A stretch of DNA of 64,000 bases, taken from contig CM055614.1 in NCBI GenBank assembly GCA_029379385.1, positions 1,984,001-2,048,000 of the forward strand. The letters are read 5' to 3'. This document shows, in pieces, positions 39,301-51,100 of this stretch (position 1 is the stretch's first letter; every line of letters starts with the position of its first letter). The translations under genes were made by a program, and so were the position numbers. The stretch is from Quillaja saponaria. Its lineage: Eukaryota; Streptophyta; Magnoliopsida; Fabales; Quillajaceae. The notes below the pieces were generated by a model. It worked only from the letters and a program-made list of their open reading frames with translations. It had not been told where the DNA came from and made no database searches.

Positions 39301-40508
39301 ACTCTTTGCTATTGGAGTTCTACAAATCGGGCAAATATCACACCGTTGACTACATTCTGCACATAATGAGGCATGTCCGCATGAATTCAACACATGTTGT
39401 ACATAGCTGACCACAGCTTCTCAAGTCCCTAGTTGCCCGGCAGCACTCAATCTTTGCTTCCTTGCACAAGTCAATGAGGTCAATGGATGCCAAGTGTTCC
39501 AATGCTTCCTGACATGAATTTATTTGGATGTGTTTTGCAATCAAGTTAGTAACCATCAAAATTTGGTGCACAATATTCTCTAGGCTATCCTTCCTTGGAA
39601 ACATTAAAGTGAACAATTTTACCAACTATCTATCCACATACAGTTTTCCCACATTTGAATGGGTAAAGTGAGACTCTTTATTGGTACACCCTAATAGTTA
39701 AGACCTTTGAAAGGGATTACCAGAGAGCTCAGAGTTCGATATTTGATGCACTGTGAATTTCATATAATTCCAAATAGATTCAGCTTAAGAAAATTGCTCA
39801 CCATATTAACTGTCTCTGACCAACACTTGCATACAGTAAAAAGCATAAGACACATCCAGCTACCCCAATTCCTCATCAACCAAACGTGGACTGCATTTTC
39901 TAAATACTCTAATGTAGTGTACCCGCATATCAAAGGCAACTGTAGCCAACGATTAATTCTTAAACCCCTAAGTAACACCTAATCTTTCATGAATCAACAC
40001 AACGGAGATAAATTTAAACAGATAAGGATGTACTGAGTAGCAGCATATTATCATTTCGAATACATAAGCCTCTTTTGAAAAAACTGAGCACTTTTTTTTT
40101 TTTTTTTTTTTTTTTATGAGGAGGGGGAAGGGGGAATAAAACCCCAAGTAAGCTTCCTGGAGAGTCGACCCTGGACCTCCTGGATAGCAGGGCATGCTAG
40201 GTGCCGCTGGACCACCCTAGCAAAACAAAAAAACTGAGCACCTTACAACATCACTATGCACGTTATCAGAAACACTGTTATCTCTACTTACAACATAGTG
40301 AAGATACTAACTTGCTAAAACACCAGAACCTAGTAAGCAGCTACGGTTTACGAAGTGGCTCTATAAGTGAAATCATAAATTTCAAAAATATTCGTACCTG
40401 GACTGCTGGGATACTGTAATTTGGTTGCAGAGGTGGGTAAGAAGATCTTGTGGCACTGCCTGCAGAGGAACTGGAAGCTACGGTGGGTCCGTTCAGCTTC
40501 CTATCCAT
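33302..40508 (-). CDS. HOS1: HOS1 RING-type E3 ubiquitin ligase / nuclear-pore-associated protein (eight small insertions)
   Basis: HOS1 ubiquitinates ICE1 and CONSTANS and acts at the nuclear pore in cold and flowering responses. Ten exons: 40398-40508, 39122-39508, 38785-38920, 38505-38680, 37711-38093, 37472-37630, 36203-36702, 35227-35366, 33563-34278, 33302-33476; about 957 aa, the usual HOS1 length. The variant RING (about residues 52-98) has CRATRDLRSCGQ, CGHASLCAEC and RCDICPIC. The ELYS-like helical domain contains VCMDESAVSSDPIIAFLLDE, RAWPDAV and LMVLRWSARDG. The tail ends RWRSDETSDEEEE and a basic C-terminus. Extra bases interrupt the frame at 39406, 39249, 38824, 37984, 37854, 36674-36677 (+2), 35361 and 35266; the flanking residues match HOS1. 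Introns 2, 3 and 5 look U12-type. Intron 1 holds a SINE and intron 8 a MITE. Confidence 0.93.
34483..34879. mobile_element. Tourist/PIF-Harbinger-like MITE in HOS1 intron 8
   Basis: About 397 bp. The left end GGCTCATTTGGCTAGAGGGA and the reverse of the right end GGGTATATTTGGGAGTTTGG are imperfect inverted repeats, and similarity continues for ~45 bp through purine-rich GGAGGGCGAGGAAA... and AGGTAC. The left flank is TTA and the right flank TTG, compatible with a mutated 3-bp TTA target duplication. It contains no ORF. Family placement rests on the GGnnnATTTGG ends and TTA site, so it is tentative. Confidence 0.6.
37279..37480. repeat. Tandem duplication (~101 bp) of the 5' splice-site region of HOS1 exon 6
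   Basis: Copies at about 37279-37379 and 37380-37480 share ACAAAATTTTGAA, GGAGATTTTATCTAATGCCT, TTAGACTAGGTAC and ATGCAAAAC.TACCTGTAAAG. In transcript sense each copy contains GCTTTACAG|GTA. The real exon end is 37472 (donor GTATGT); the intronic copy has CAG|GTAAGT ending at 37371, a closer match to the consensus. Confidence 0.8.
37631..37710 (-). other. U12-type (minor spliceosome) intron, HOS1 intron 5
   Basis: An 80-nt intron with donor GTATCCTGT and branch-site-like TTCCTTAAT (37647-37639), a full match to the U12 consensus TTCCTTRAY. The branch A lies ~10 nt from the acceptor ATAG. Both flanking exons keep the HOS1 frame (QAI|FLYYLFDRHW). Confidence 0.75.
38681..38784 (-). other. U12-type intron, HOS1 intron 3
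   Basis: A 104-nt intron with donor GTATCCTCA and TTTCTTGAC (38701-38693), one mismatch from the U12 branch consensus. The branch A is ~13 nt from the acceptor ATCAG. It joins ELQGI to YNLKVEEM, as expected for HOS1. Confidence 0.65.
38921..39121 (-). other. U12-type intron, HOS1 intron 2
   Basis: The donor GTATCCTTT is a perfect U12 5' site. TTCTTTAAC (38940-38932) is a near-consensus branch site with A ~12 nt from the acceptor ATACAG. This acceptor gives ICHYVTDVCMDE, matching HOS1; the nearer AACAG at 38930 would add three residues and leave no room for the branch point. Confidence 0.72.
40092..40226 (-). mobile_element. tRNA-derived SINE with target-site duplication, in HOS1 intron 1
   Basis: Read on the minus strand it starts GCTAGGGTGGTCCAGCGG, has a box A-like TGGTCCAGCGGCACC and a box B-like GGGTCGACTCTCC about 35 nt further on, then a unique body and a 24-nt poly(A) tail (T-run 40092-40115). 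The flanks are direct repeats: AAAAAACTGAGCAC at 40078-40091 and at 40228-40241. The near-perfect duplication implies a fairly recent insertion. It lies in sense orientation within intron 1. Confidence 0.9.
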
Positions 40509-41210
40509 CTCTCAGAGACTACGTGAGCTGTGAGAGAGTGTGAAAAATCGTTCCAAAACCCAAGGAGAAAGACACAATTAAATGCACGAGAAGAGCTTAG
40601 GAAAAGGCTGTAGATTAGATGTCAGTGAACGACGTCATTGGTGCTCGCAGAAGTTTCTCGCCGGGAGGGAAAGAGAGGAGGAACGTTAGACAGAGTGCTC
40701 ACTGCTCACTGCTCACTGCTCACTGCTCACTGCTGCTCCCTGCACCCGGCCACGGACATTTACTTTTCTGCGTTTCTTTCGGGTTCGGAAACTCGAAATC
40801 ACAATTGTTAATAAAAGAAAAAGACAGTGCCAGGGACATTAATGGGCCTAACAAAGAAATAAAAAATATATAATGGGCTTAGCCAGTTAGCCCAAAGAAG
40901 TGGACCTAATGGGAAAATATTAGAAAGTCAAGGACAGAAATTATAATATGAAGTAGAACGAACTACCAGCTTAATTAGTGTTGCTTTGCATATGTAAGAG
41001 CAAGCTCTGCCTTTGCCTATACATACACGGACAGTCTCTTCTTGTCTCTCTCTCTCTAACTTCACCAAGAAGACGAATGCCACCGCTGCTCTGTCTCACT
41101 CTCTCTCTGGTTTTCTCTCTCTACCGACTGAGGATTTTCACCTCTCTCTCTCTTGCTAGAGGATACAATTTCAGGGTAAGCGTTCTTTTAGCTTGAGTTC
41201 TGGGTGCTAA
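40509..41210. promoter_or_regulatory. Divergent promoter region between HOS1 and the DUF1639 gene
   Basis: The two start codons face away from each other across ~700 bp. TGGGCC/TGGGCT (site II-like) motifs occur at 40842, 40873 and, inverted, at 40889, typical of constitutively expressed plant genes. A CT-rich leader (41040-41160, several TCTCTCTC runs) precedes the plus-strand start. TATACATA near 41018 could serve as a TATA element for that gene. Confidence 0.6.
40695..40735. repeat. 7-bp minisatellite (CTCACTG)n in the divergent promoter
   Basis: Five perfect head-to-tail copies of CTCACTG, beginning GTGCTCACTGCTCACTG. A perfect array of this kind is likely length-polymorphic. Confidence 0.85.
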
Positions 41211-42584
41211 ATGGCTACAGAACCAGTGAAGTCTCAGCCACTGCACAACTTCTCCCTCTCTTTCTTGAAATGGGGTGGCAAAAATCAGACTAACACCAAC
41301 AACCGTTGCCGCCGTCCCATATCCGGTGACTCCTCGCTAGTCACTGCTGTCCTTGCCGATCACAACTCGGAAGCAGAATCAGAGCCCGAAACCCGATCAC
41401 ACCGGGTCGGATCGAGGACGTCCAGAAACCGATTTGGGTTCTCTTCATGTTACCAGGGTGATAAATCTCAGAAGCTACTGCAGCATTTAGAGACAGCAAG
41501 CAACAGCCAAACCGATGATGAAGTTGGAGGAAGAAAGAGGGAAACTGAAGAAATGGAAGCTGGAGAAACGATGCAGAAGCCTTGGAATTTGAGGCCTAGG
41601 AAGCCGATGTTTCCGAAGGGTACTTTTGAGGTTGGAGGAGGAGCTTCGAGGAATGGAGAATTCCGGGAAACGTTTCTTTCGGTTACTGCGACTCGTTCGG
41701 TTCAGCAGAGTGAGAACCCACCGCAGCCAAAATCACTTCGGTTGAGGGGTTTCTCGGAGATGCAGAGTACGGAAAGAAAAGAAAAGAGGAAGTTCTGGAT
41801 CGCTCTTTCAAAGGACGAGATTGAAGAGGACATATTCGTGATGACTGGGTCGAGACCCTCTCGGAGGCCTAAGAAAAGACCCAAGATTGTGCAGAAACAG
41901 CTCGACGTATGAGTTCTTACCATCATTTTCTTTTTCGTGTTTCTGTTTTCATCATATGTCTTCTTATGGTGGCTTTGAATGAAATGATGTGGTTGCTCAA
42001 ACAAAGAACTTTTATTGTTAAATTTCAGAGTGCTTTTCCTGGATTGTGGCTTGTGGGGGTCAGTGCCGACTCTTATCGGGTCACGGAATGCTCCAGCAAA
42101 GGTCGCTTTTTCTTTTCCTTCTCCTTTCTTTCTCCCCGTTTGTGTCCCTCGTTATTTTCAATGCTAAAAATCTTCATTTTACGTGTTGCAGAAATAGATA
42201 TTTTTAAGGATGATGGTTACTTAATTTCTCGTACAAAGGTATGCTCTTTTTTAATTATTTATTTTCAATTTTGTGTTTGTGTGTTTAAAGGCACGGTTGG
42301 TTCTGGGGGTGGATAATTTTTTCCCAGAATACAAGTTTTTGTGATTTCCTTGTCATGTTTAGATGTAGAAACTGAGTATCTGATGATGGGTCTTGCAGGG
42401 TTACAGAAAACTAGCGCAATTGGTGAAAATGCTTCCAAAGCTTGTACCTGCAACGAATTTCTTACCTCAACCCGTCAACTGGAGGTACAATACACCAAAT
42501 TTTGTAAAAAGAGGAAGTTACCAAAAGGAAAATGTTGAAAAGAAACGATTAATTTCTTTGCTTTTCCATTCTGTTGTGGTTTAG
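41211..42584 (+). CDS. DUF1639 family protein
   Basis: Exons 41211-41906, 42029-42101, 42192-42238 and 42399-42584; 333 aa, intact. The conserved DUF1639 core spans the first junction: FWIALSKDEIEEDIFVMTGS, RPSRRPKKRPK, VQKQLD, then FPGLWLVGVSADSYRV. Upstream the protein is hydrophilic, with KPWNLRPRKP and an N-terminal NFSLSFLKWG motif found in these plant proteins. A nuclear location is suggested by the basic RRPKKRPK patch. Biochemical function is unknown. The donor after exon 2 (G|GTCGCT) is weak and the last exon (ending 42584) is less certain than the first two; translation could instead stop nearer the DUF core in other isoforms. Confidence 0.82.
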
Positions 42585-44973
42585 GCTAATATATGGGAGG
42601 CAAAGTTTAGTTGTTTTATTTACTAGTCACAAGTAGTATTAAGCTGTAAGCATGAAAGTACAGATGAATTAATAAAAAGAATTTACTATGTTTTATCTCA
42701 CTTTATTTACCCAATCCAATACTGGGTTTAGTATGGGAGGCACTGATTGCTTCCTTGATCCGTAACAGCCCTTCTTTATCAAGAGGGACCCTGGATGAGG
42801 TTTAAAATTAATAAGTTCGCTGCATGCTTTCGACCATTATAATTTCATATTGGTAATAGCCCTTCTATATTTTCTATTGAAAATCACGGCCATTGTAGGT
42901 ATTGCACTATAGGCAAAATTATTAACATTAGTAGTAGATTAGTTTTTGAACAACATTAATTGTTCGAAAACTAGTAAAAATACTTTCAAGTGCCAAAATG
43001 ATTTTAGAAGTTTGATGTTTAAATATGTGGGCAAATTCTGGTATATAGTATTGTTTTTTTGTTTTTTGATTAACATGGTATTGTTTTGTTGCCTAGATAT
43101 GTTTGGTATGTTTTGCTTGCTCAGGTCAGCTGGTTACAATATTTTCTGTGGGGTTTATGGTGGTTTCTAAGAGGAATCCTCCCCCACTTGGAAAACCTTG
43201 TGACGACCTGGTCTAGTCCCTTCTCTAGTAATTTCAAATTGGGGATGCCACCTCAAAGCAGTTGTAGAATGATTAACCCCAACCAAACACTATTCTTCTT
43301 GAACAATATCAAGAATCAAGTTGTTGTACTTGTGTCAAAGAATCAACTTATATTTTTGGTTTTTGTGGTGGTGCTCTCTTCTGTTCATTTTCTTTCCTAG
43401 AAAGGCTATGGTTATGCCTCCTATATGATATTTACACCATACGAAACTACAAGTCTACAACCAGTGTGTTGGATTTGTGGCTTTTAATTTTCGTTCTTAG
43501 CCTTCTAAACCATTTTCACCAGTATGTGCTTACCTTATTCAGTGTTCCAAAAAGGGCATAAAGTCACCATAAATTATCATGAATTCCTCTGTCACGTGTG
43601 GAAGATTGCATAACTATATTTAGACGACGTTGATAATAGATTGATCACTACATAGTAGTTGGCAGTGGTGGTAAACTGGAAATATGATTGTGATCATTTG
43701 TGGGTAGGCAAATACCACATTTTCTTGGTCTCTGTAACTGGCAAATAAACTACTTGTGTTCTGTATTATTTCTGCTGAATAATTGCTTTTCTTGCAGTGT
43801 CCAGAAAACATCATAAGAGCGCCATCTCTGCTCTCTCTGTTTTTCATTTTTTTTTTTTCATCTGCGTGTGTCCTTGCATTTTACAGCTAAGAACTCTGCT
43901 ACTAAGTCATTTGGATATATTATTCAGAACGGAGAAAAGAACAAGTATGATGATGGTAACATCTTAGTAATACATGTAGATTCTTTCATGTTGCTCTTTC
44001 TCATTTCCTTCATAGTATATATAGGTGCCCTTTCATTTTTGTTCGTTCTCTTCCTTGATGTTTTTAGTTATTGGAAATGAAGCAACATTTTCAGGTTTTG
44101 ACTGTAAACGAATCCTTGTTTGTGAGAGTAACTGCTTCATCCAAAATTCTGCTGTTATGAATGGCGAGGAATGTATGGTCCATTTTGTTTAAAAGTAGCT
44201 ACATTTGTGTTTTCTGCAAGTTGACTTATGCATTGCCCATTGCCTGCATTGCGGTGATGGATCAGTAGGATTGAGATCTGGATATGTGAGTACTCGGCAA
44301 TAATGGTTGAAAGAATTTATCATTTGATTCTTCATTGTTGATCCGACATCATCCTTGGTTCTAAATGATCTCAAACAGGATGTTACAGGCTTACAGCACT
44401 ATGTCAATATCCGTTTTCTGCATGATGCATGTAGTATGCATGTAGTTGTGCAGATATGAAGAACTACTTTAGCCAGTTCAAGTCAGCCGCAGCAACAACC
44501 TGTATTCTTGTGTCGTGCATGGCAAGCATAGGTGTTGATTCTAAAGAAAGTGTTATCTTTCAGTAAGAAAATTTGTGATATTCTTACAAATTTTCATGGT
44601 ACAACAAGAAGTACACAATATCCCTGTATCTGCAAAGAATATAATTCTTAATCTGAAAGAAGAAGAAAAGAAACAGATATGGGGCAACTCCCCCAAAGAA
44701 ATGTACTTCTCTAGCAATTACTGGTCACATGGTCACAATTTGAGGATGTAAGCAAACCAATCTAGGTTCTCCTTTTAGGTAAAATAATGTGATGCTGCTG
44801 TATCTACAGATGAGAAAGCAGTTTTCCATTAAAAAATGGCTAGGTCCCATTTCCTCACCAAGAGAGAACTCTACAATAGTAGGACATTTTTCCCAAGTAA
44901 AAAGCATCAAGGAGACTTTCTATGCCTGATTGTTAACTCCTCTGTACATGAATCTGAAAACGGTGACAGACCT
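42585..44973. other. Intergenic between the DUF1639 gene and an ARM-repeat fragment
   Basis: The 3' UTR of the DUF1639 gene (start of region) followed by about 2 kb with no recognisable coding exon. ORFs of 70-104 codons on the plus strand at 42946-43400 are hydrophobic and T-rich, without conserved motifs. CACGTG occurs once, near 43594. Confidence 0.5.
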
Positions 44974-45195
44974 TCAGAAATAAGAAGACTGATCATGAAT
45001 CACATTCAAATGAGCCAGTACTCTGGCAGCCAGAGATTTCATACTTCCAGTACCCCGTTGAGTTAAGTCAACTAAAGGCATCTGAGCTGAGGCTCCATAC
45101 ATTTGTTTGAACTCCACTAGCCGAAAAATCCTTTCCAAAGCATGTAGAGCCTTCTCCTGCAATCTGGGGGAAGGGGAACCAAGCAATGTTATCTC
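44974..45195 (-). pseudogene. 3' terminal exon fragment of an ARM-repeat protein gene
   Basis: A 73-residue exon with a good acceptor (TTCAG at 45200-45196). It reads EITLLGSPSPRLQEKALHAL, then ALERIFRLVEFKQMYGASAQ, PLVDLTQRGTGSMKSLAARV and LAHLNVIHDQSSYF-stop. This is the conserved C-terminus of a plant ARM-repeat family. The upstream ARM repeats expected before it are not found in the several kilobases to the right on this strand, so the locus appears 5'-truncated. The exon itself is intact and in phase 0, so the loss may be recent; a distant upstream exon cannot be wholly excluded. Confidence 0.6.
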
Positions 45196-48100
45196 CTGAA
45201 TTTAAAAAAGACCGGGTTCTGTTCATATTATTAAACATATGTAAAATAAAATTTAAGTTCCGTTCATTTTTATTTAAACTCTTAACTAGTATTTTATAAT
45301 TCATTGTCACACTTTGAGTTTCTACCAATGATCTCTAGGCCACATTCATCCGAAGCATAGTAAGCTAGTACATTAATGGCCCCGCATCCATCAATAATGG
45401 CATAAGAGTGGACTGAACCCCATTCTATAAGCATAAATATGGGTTTTAATGTCGCTAGTTGATGTCGTTGGGCTAAGCCTTTGAGGCTCAACATTAGCTC
45501 AAAAAATATAATCATGTTCGATATTGGGCCTCCACTGTTTCAACTTCTGAAAAGTAGCCCAACTAAATGTCCTTTATCTCTGCCAAGTTTCATTTTCATA
45601 TGGGCTTAGTAGTCCTTAGTCAGATTCATACTCTAAAGGCCCACAGTTTTCAGTTTCAAATTGATATATTTTTCATTTTCTATTTTTTTCGACCAAATAA
45701 ATAAAAAAAACGAATTAAAGGCAATCTTCAATGTCAATTGGAAGACACCACAGCTATTTTTAATTCATGTAAATGAATATCATATCGAACCGCTTTTTGT
45801 ATTATAATTAAAATGATGAGTAATCATTATAGGTGTCCTAGATCGATTTAAGCATAATTTAAAAATGTACTAAGTTTGGGTTTCAATCAAAGTTAGTCTA
45901 AGCAGGTGTAGTTCAAAGCCAGCTTAAGATTGTTCAAATCAATATAATAATGCAACTAGACCACGTTTTATACCAACGAGATTGTCCTTTATTTATTCTA
46001 GGACATAATGACATACCTGCGGGAAAAGCTAAAATTATTATTATTTTAATCCAACACGGACCTCTTATGCTTACAACCAATCAACTACTTCTACTTGTAT
46101 TAGATTTGCAAATTAATAATCTTCAATTGGAGCTAAATGAATAGTATATAATATACAATCAAGAGGAAATCTTAGAAAGAAAATCAAAACTAAATATTAT
46201 AGAATTTGATACTTGTTGTATATTAAAGGTTTGGTACAAATAAATTGAAAAATTTTAATTGTTCCAAAGAACAAAATAATTGGGTTAGTGTAAACAAACT
46301 GTCATGTGCTATAATAATATTCCCAATAATATTTATAATTTTTTAATTTCAAATTGTATTCATGCAAATAAGAAGAGAGTATATAGTTTAATGAAATAAC
46401 ATATCAGATAAACGATGGGATTAACTGTTTAAAATCACATGGTAACCAGCTAAGCCAGTCGAGGTCACATGGCCAGATACGGTGGGGCTCGCATAAATTT
46501 TTCTATAATAGAGGTGGTTGCTTTACAACTATTTCTTGCTTGTTAATGCTTTGCACGTGCACGTGTGGCGAATCCTGGAATCAGACAGCTCTCATTGTTT
46601 ATTGTTTGATCATATGGCTATGGAATCTCCGCATGGATAGGTGACCGACTACGTCGGTTAAGAAGATGGCAGGAAGGAGTGGTAAAGATTTATTGGGATG
46701 TGTGTTTTGACTGTTGACTAGATCCCTTTGACCAAAAATGCACGTGAGGAGGGAACATTCTACTATTGTGCTTGGCTGTGTTTTGATTCTATTAATGGCG
46801 GTGCGCCAAGTAGATCCACGAGGAAGCCTAGATGTAAAATATTAAGAATGATAATTTGATTAATCAAAGGTGGGCCGCTTAAATATTTGCCATACTCAAA
46901 ATTTAAATTTAAATTTTTAATACTTTCGAGTTTTGATAGTTCATGATGCATGGTTTAATATAAAATTATGTACAAAAACACAAATATTTTATTTTCATTG
47001 TCACAAGAAATTAAGTTTAACTCATTTCAACTAAAAGCATAAAATATACACTAGAAATAGCTCAAGTATAATTTGATAATTATTAGTTTTTTTTTAATTT
47101 TTACAAAACATGAAAAGATATAAACAATATTACAACAAAAATATTATATTAACATCAATACTATACCATGCATTTAACAAGTAATGTAATATACAAAATC
47201 TAAATAACAAGTGAAATTTATATGTGATTCTTCCACATTATATGGAAATTGTGATAAGGAACTATGTTACAGACACTAATTGGATTAATGTTAAAATCGT
47301 ATAACATACCAATATTTCTATATTCGTCTTCCTTGTCATTTTCTCAAAGCAACAAAAAAAAAAAAATCTATCAAATTAATGATCATTATACTCCCAATCA
47401 CATTGCAGTGGATGAAAATTATTTATTTACTGCAAAAATTTACTGGGTATTACTTTTGAAGTAAGCGACAGACATAATGGAATTGGCGTTTGGTGGGACA
47501 GAAAAATCAAAAAGAGAATCTTATGACGAGGACATGACTAAGCCAACTCAGAAGTCTAATCAGTGGAAGGGGAAGCTAACGTAATAATTGGTAATAAGAG
47601 AACAAGAATTGCAGCACGCATCAATCAACACCAATCATTGAACTACATGATGATCAAATGCAGGGCAATATGGTCAAGAAACAAAAGTAGGGTCGGATTC
47701 ACGTGCTAATCACATGCGTAGTTAAACCTTGTACGTATAACTGGGAAAACAGAGATCGGGCCCATATTTGGAGTTATCTTAGTACTAACAACAAGTCCCA
47801 ATTATTGCCCACTAACATGACAATTGACAAGCCATTCATGATATTTCAGGCTAAAAAAGCCATCACATATTTTCCTATTTAAATAGGCATTATTTTTGAC
47901 AAAGTCTGGTTTTATTGAAATGTACTCGATTGTGACTCTGATTCATATTTGTGAAAGGACAATTTTTGTGATTGTCAAAATTTTGATATCAAAGTAATAC
48001 ATTCCATATTTAGATATAATAATTTATAAAAATTTAAGAGAATTAGGATAGGAGTAAATGTGAAATGTGACAACTCATAATGTTTTAAAGTGTTATATAA

Positions 48101-51100
48101 CTTAATATAAGGAGAATTATACTATAGTATTAATTATGATAATAATAAAACTTATTATGAAAATAAATAATATGACGGTGGTAATTGCCATCATGATAAT
48201 GTTCATTATGTTCAAATTAACTGTTATGACGTGTGTACATTTATGATTGGATAAGAATAATACGTTAATAGAATTACGACGTTTGGAATAGAACAAAAAT
48301 GCACAAGGGAAGGGTCCTGGTTCACGTGGAATTCATATGGGGAATGAGCCTAGTACGGGAAGGAGGAGCAAGGAAAGGGAGTGGGGGTGGTGCCAAGTAT
48401 GGTGGGTTGGTTTTGTCGGTTAGTGTCGTTTTGACAATAAGTGGTCCTATTAATTATTATGATGCCATTAATTAAATGATTATAAATTTTAATTATTATT
48501 TAGATGAGATCTATCAATTGGGTTTTGTGGAAAGCCGAAGCCCAAAGTGAGGGAACACGTGGGACAGCTAGGACGCACCCGTGGGGACATTGGTAATGAT
48601 CATCCAACATCCTGTCTCGTTCAAAACCTAGCCCCACAACCTTAAATTATCAATACCAGCATTAAATTTAAATCCTTAACAGATTAAGTCAGTAACTTAT
48701 TATAATTCTCAATATGATCTGTACACGCTCTTCATTAGTTTGCAATAGTTTTCCTGATTGGTTCCTTCTATATATGGGCGTGCAACTGAGATTACATTAT
48801 TTAAGTTTGCCTAAAAATAGATAATGCAAGCAAGTGAGATTAGCATTACTTACAATTAGTACCAGTACGCCCACAAAGTGATGGGAATCATATTAGTTAG
48901 TTGCATATAGATATACAATAATTTAACGACTTTAAATTATCTAAATTATTTATTTATTAAATGATAGATGTTAAATTTTGGTTTTGATTGATTTATAATT
49001 CATTATTGGAATCTTATCTATTAGATCAAATCTCAACAAACTCGCCTCATATATATTTACACAGAATTGAAGATGTTGACCCAATTGCAATATGGGGGTA
49101 ATGGAAATAATTCAACTACATAGCTTCTTCAGAATGTCCAGATAGGAATAATGGAATCCACGCGGCTTCCGAGAGCGTGGTACAAAAGGGAGCAGGGGTG
49201 TCCAAAATGATTGCAATATGGGGGTGTCGAGGCATAGAGGGACAGGATGACACACACGACTGTGTTGAGTTGCGATGTATATGGTCCCACGTGCGAACTG
49301 ATTTGAGTGGTCTAAGGTATGAGAAACCACGTGTCTTGCAGCAAAACATGTTGGTCCACGTGAGTTAGTGGCAGGTTTTTCTTCAACGCTTTCCCTCATT
49401 TCCGCACCCCCCCCCCCTTCCCACGTGTATTCCACTCTCCTTTGTCTCCTTCTCTCTTTTCCTACTGCTATTTCCCGAAAAGGACACTTCTTTTTGGAAG
49501 AACCTCGGCTTTGCTTTTGGCTCCAACCATGCTTCTCTCTAGCTCCAACAGTAGAATTGTTTTGCTCCATATTTATCTCCTACTTTTAATTAAAATCTAA
49601 TTTGTTTTCACTTTCAAATTTTCTTTTGTTTAAAAATATTTGAATACCAGGAATCAACTTTATAACTTCATATTACTCAGAAATATTATTTTTTGTAAAA
49701 AAAATGTACAAGACTCCCACTAATACTTATAAATCTATTTTTAAATTCTTAATTTTTTTTTTCACTATAACAGAGTCACACATTTTTCTTTTCCATTCTC
49801 GTTATTGTATAATTCTTCCTCTTGTTTGAAATTTTTTTCTCACTTTTTTGTTATTTTCATCCTAGTTCCAGTTTTTCTTGCGCAGTAAAGAAGAATAATT
49901 ATCAGTTTTTAAGGTCTAACTCTATACTAAATGAAAAAATATATATATAAAAAAAAAGAAAAAGATTGGAAACATTTTTATTTGATAAAATAAACAATAC
50001 ATAGCTGGATAAGGGTGGCGTCAGATTAAAGCTATCCATTCTAATAACTCATCGGCTCATAGTAATAGGCATCCAATGAGTTTCTGAGGTATACAATTAT
50101 CAGCTAGACCTTTCTTTGCTATCACTCTGATATAACCCATCCACTCCTTCAGCTTAATCTGGGGATAAAGAGGTCCCACGTGTACTAGTTTTATCTAAGC
50201 CGTCGATGGAGGTAATTACAGTCAATTGCAAAAGGTCTTCAGCTGCGTATGGGCCCAAGGTTCAATTTTTCTTATCAAATTGAAATTAGCATCACCAAGT
50301 CTTTAAGTTGTTTTTTTGTCTTTTTTTTTTTTAACAAGTGCAAGCACCATCATTAACTTGGTCTTGCTAGAGATTTGTAGCTTTCGGCATTATTAGGAAG
50401 TCTTAATTTCTCAATAATTTTATTGGGCTAAAGTATAAATTAATCTTAAACATACCTTTATATAAGATGACTTCTTTGGTAGTTGTATTATTTTTTGACA
50501 AATGTTAATGTAGCGGCAAATTTTGTCTCTTACTTTCATATTTTAAAGCGGCAAATTTTGTTATAAAAAAATAATACAAAACAACAAATATGTGAAAAGT
50601 CCTAAACTATTAATGTACATTATCCGTAATGTTGTCTATTTATATCTATGCTATATTAACATTTTAATTGTTACTATAGTATTTTCATAAATGTTATTTA
50701 ATGTTTTAATTAAAATTATCATAAAATAATCGTGTATTAATTTTACATTTCTATTATGTTAAAAGCGTTTGATGATTTTTTTACAACTAAATTTAATTTT
50801 TTTATTAAAAAAAAATAGAGAAATAACTATTCAATACTAACATAATTATATTTGTAAATAAAGACTCTTTTTTTTCTTTCTAAATCAGTTAACAAATGAA
50901 ATTAGAATAAGATTGATTATATAATTCTAAAAAAAAAATTATGATTATTTATTCAATTTAATTTCTAAGAATGTTTTTAAGTTTTTCTTTTAGTTTGAAA
51001 GAACTTCAAGCATTTATTAACTAAGCATGCACAGATTTTAGAAATATACCCATTTATCATAAGAACCTTTTGATATTCTACAAGATAATATACTCATATT

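Noticed and set aside
40116..40226. A functional tRNA gene at the SINE
   Set aside because: Box A/B-like motifs are present, but no complete cloverleaf or anticodon arm can be folded, and the poly(A) tail and target duplication mark it as a SINE.
40619..40873. 84-codon plus-strand ORF over the (CTCACTG)n array
   Set aside because: The ORF exists because the 7-bp repeat stays open. It lies in a divergent promoter and encodes a repetitive peptide.
42946..43400. Overlapping 74- and 104-codon plus-strand ORFs
   Set aside because: T-rich, hydrophobic translations without conserved motifs, in the 3' flank of the DUF1639 gene.
45294..45515. 73-codon minus-strand ORF upstream of the ARM fragment as the missing ARM exon
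   Set aside because: No ARM-repeat pattern is visible in it and it does not splice in frame to the 45195 acceptor with any good donor.
49112..49570. 152-codon minus-strand ORF in the G-box region
   Set aside because: The protein has no recognisable motif or domain, its composition is set by an antisense pyrimidine tract and a C-run, and it has no supporting promoter or splice pattern.
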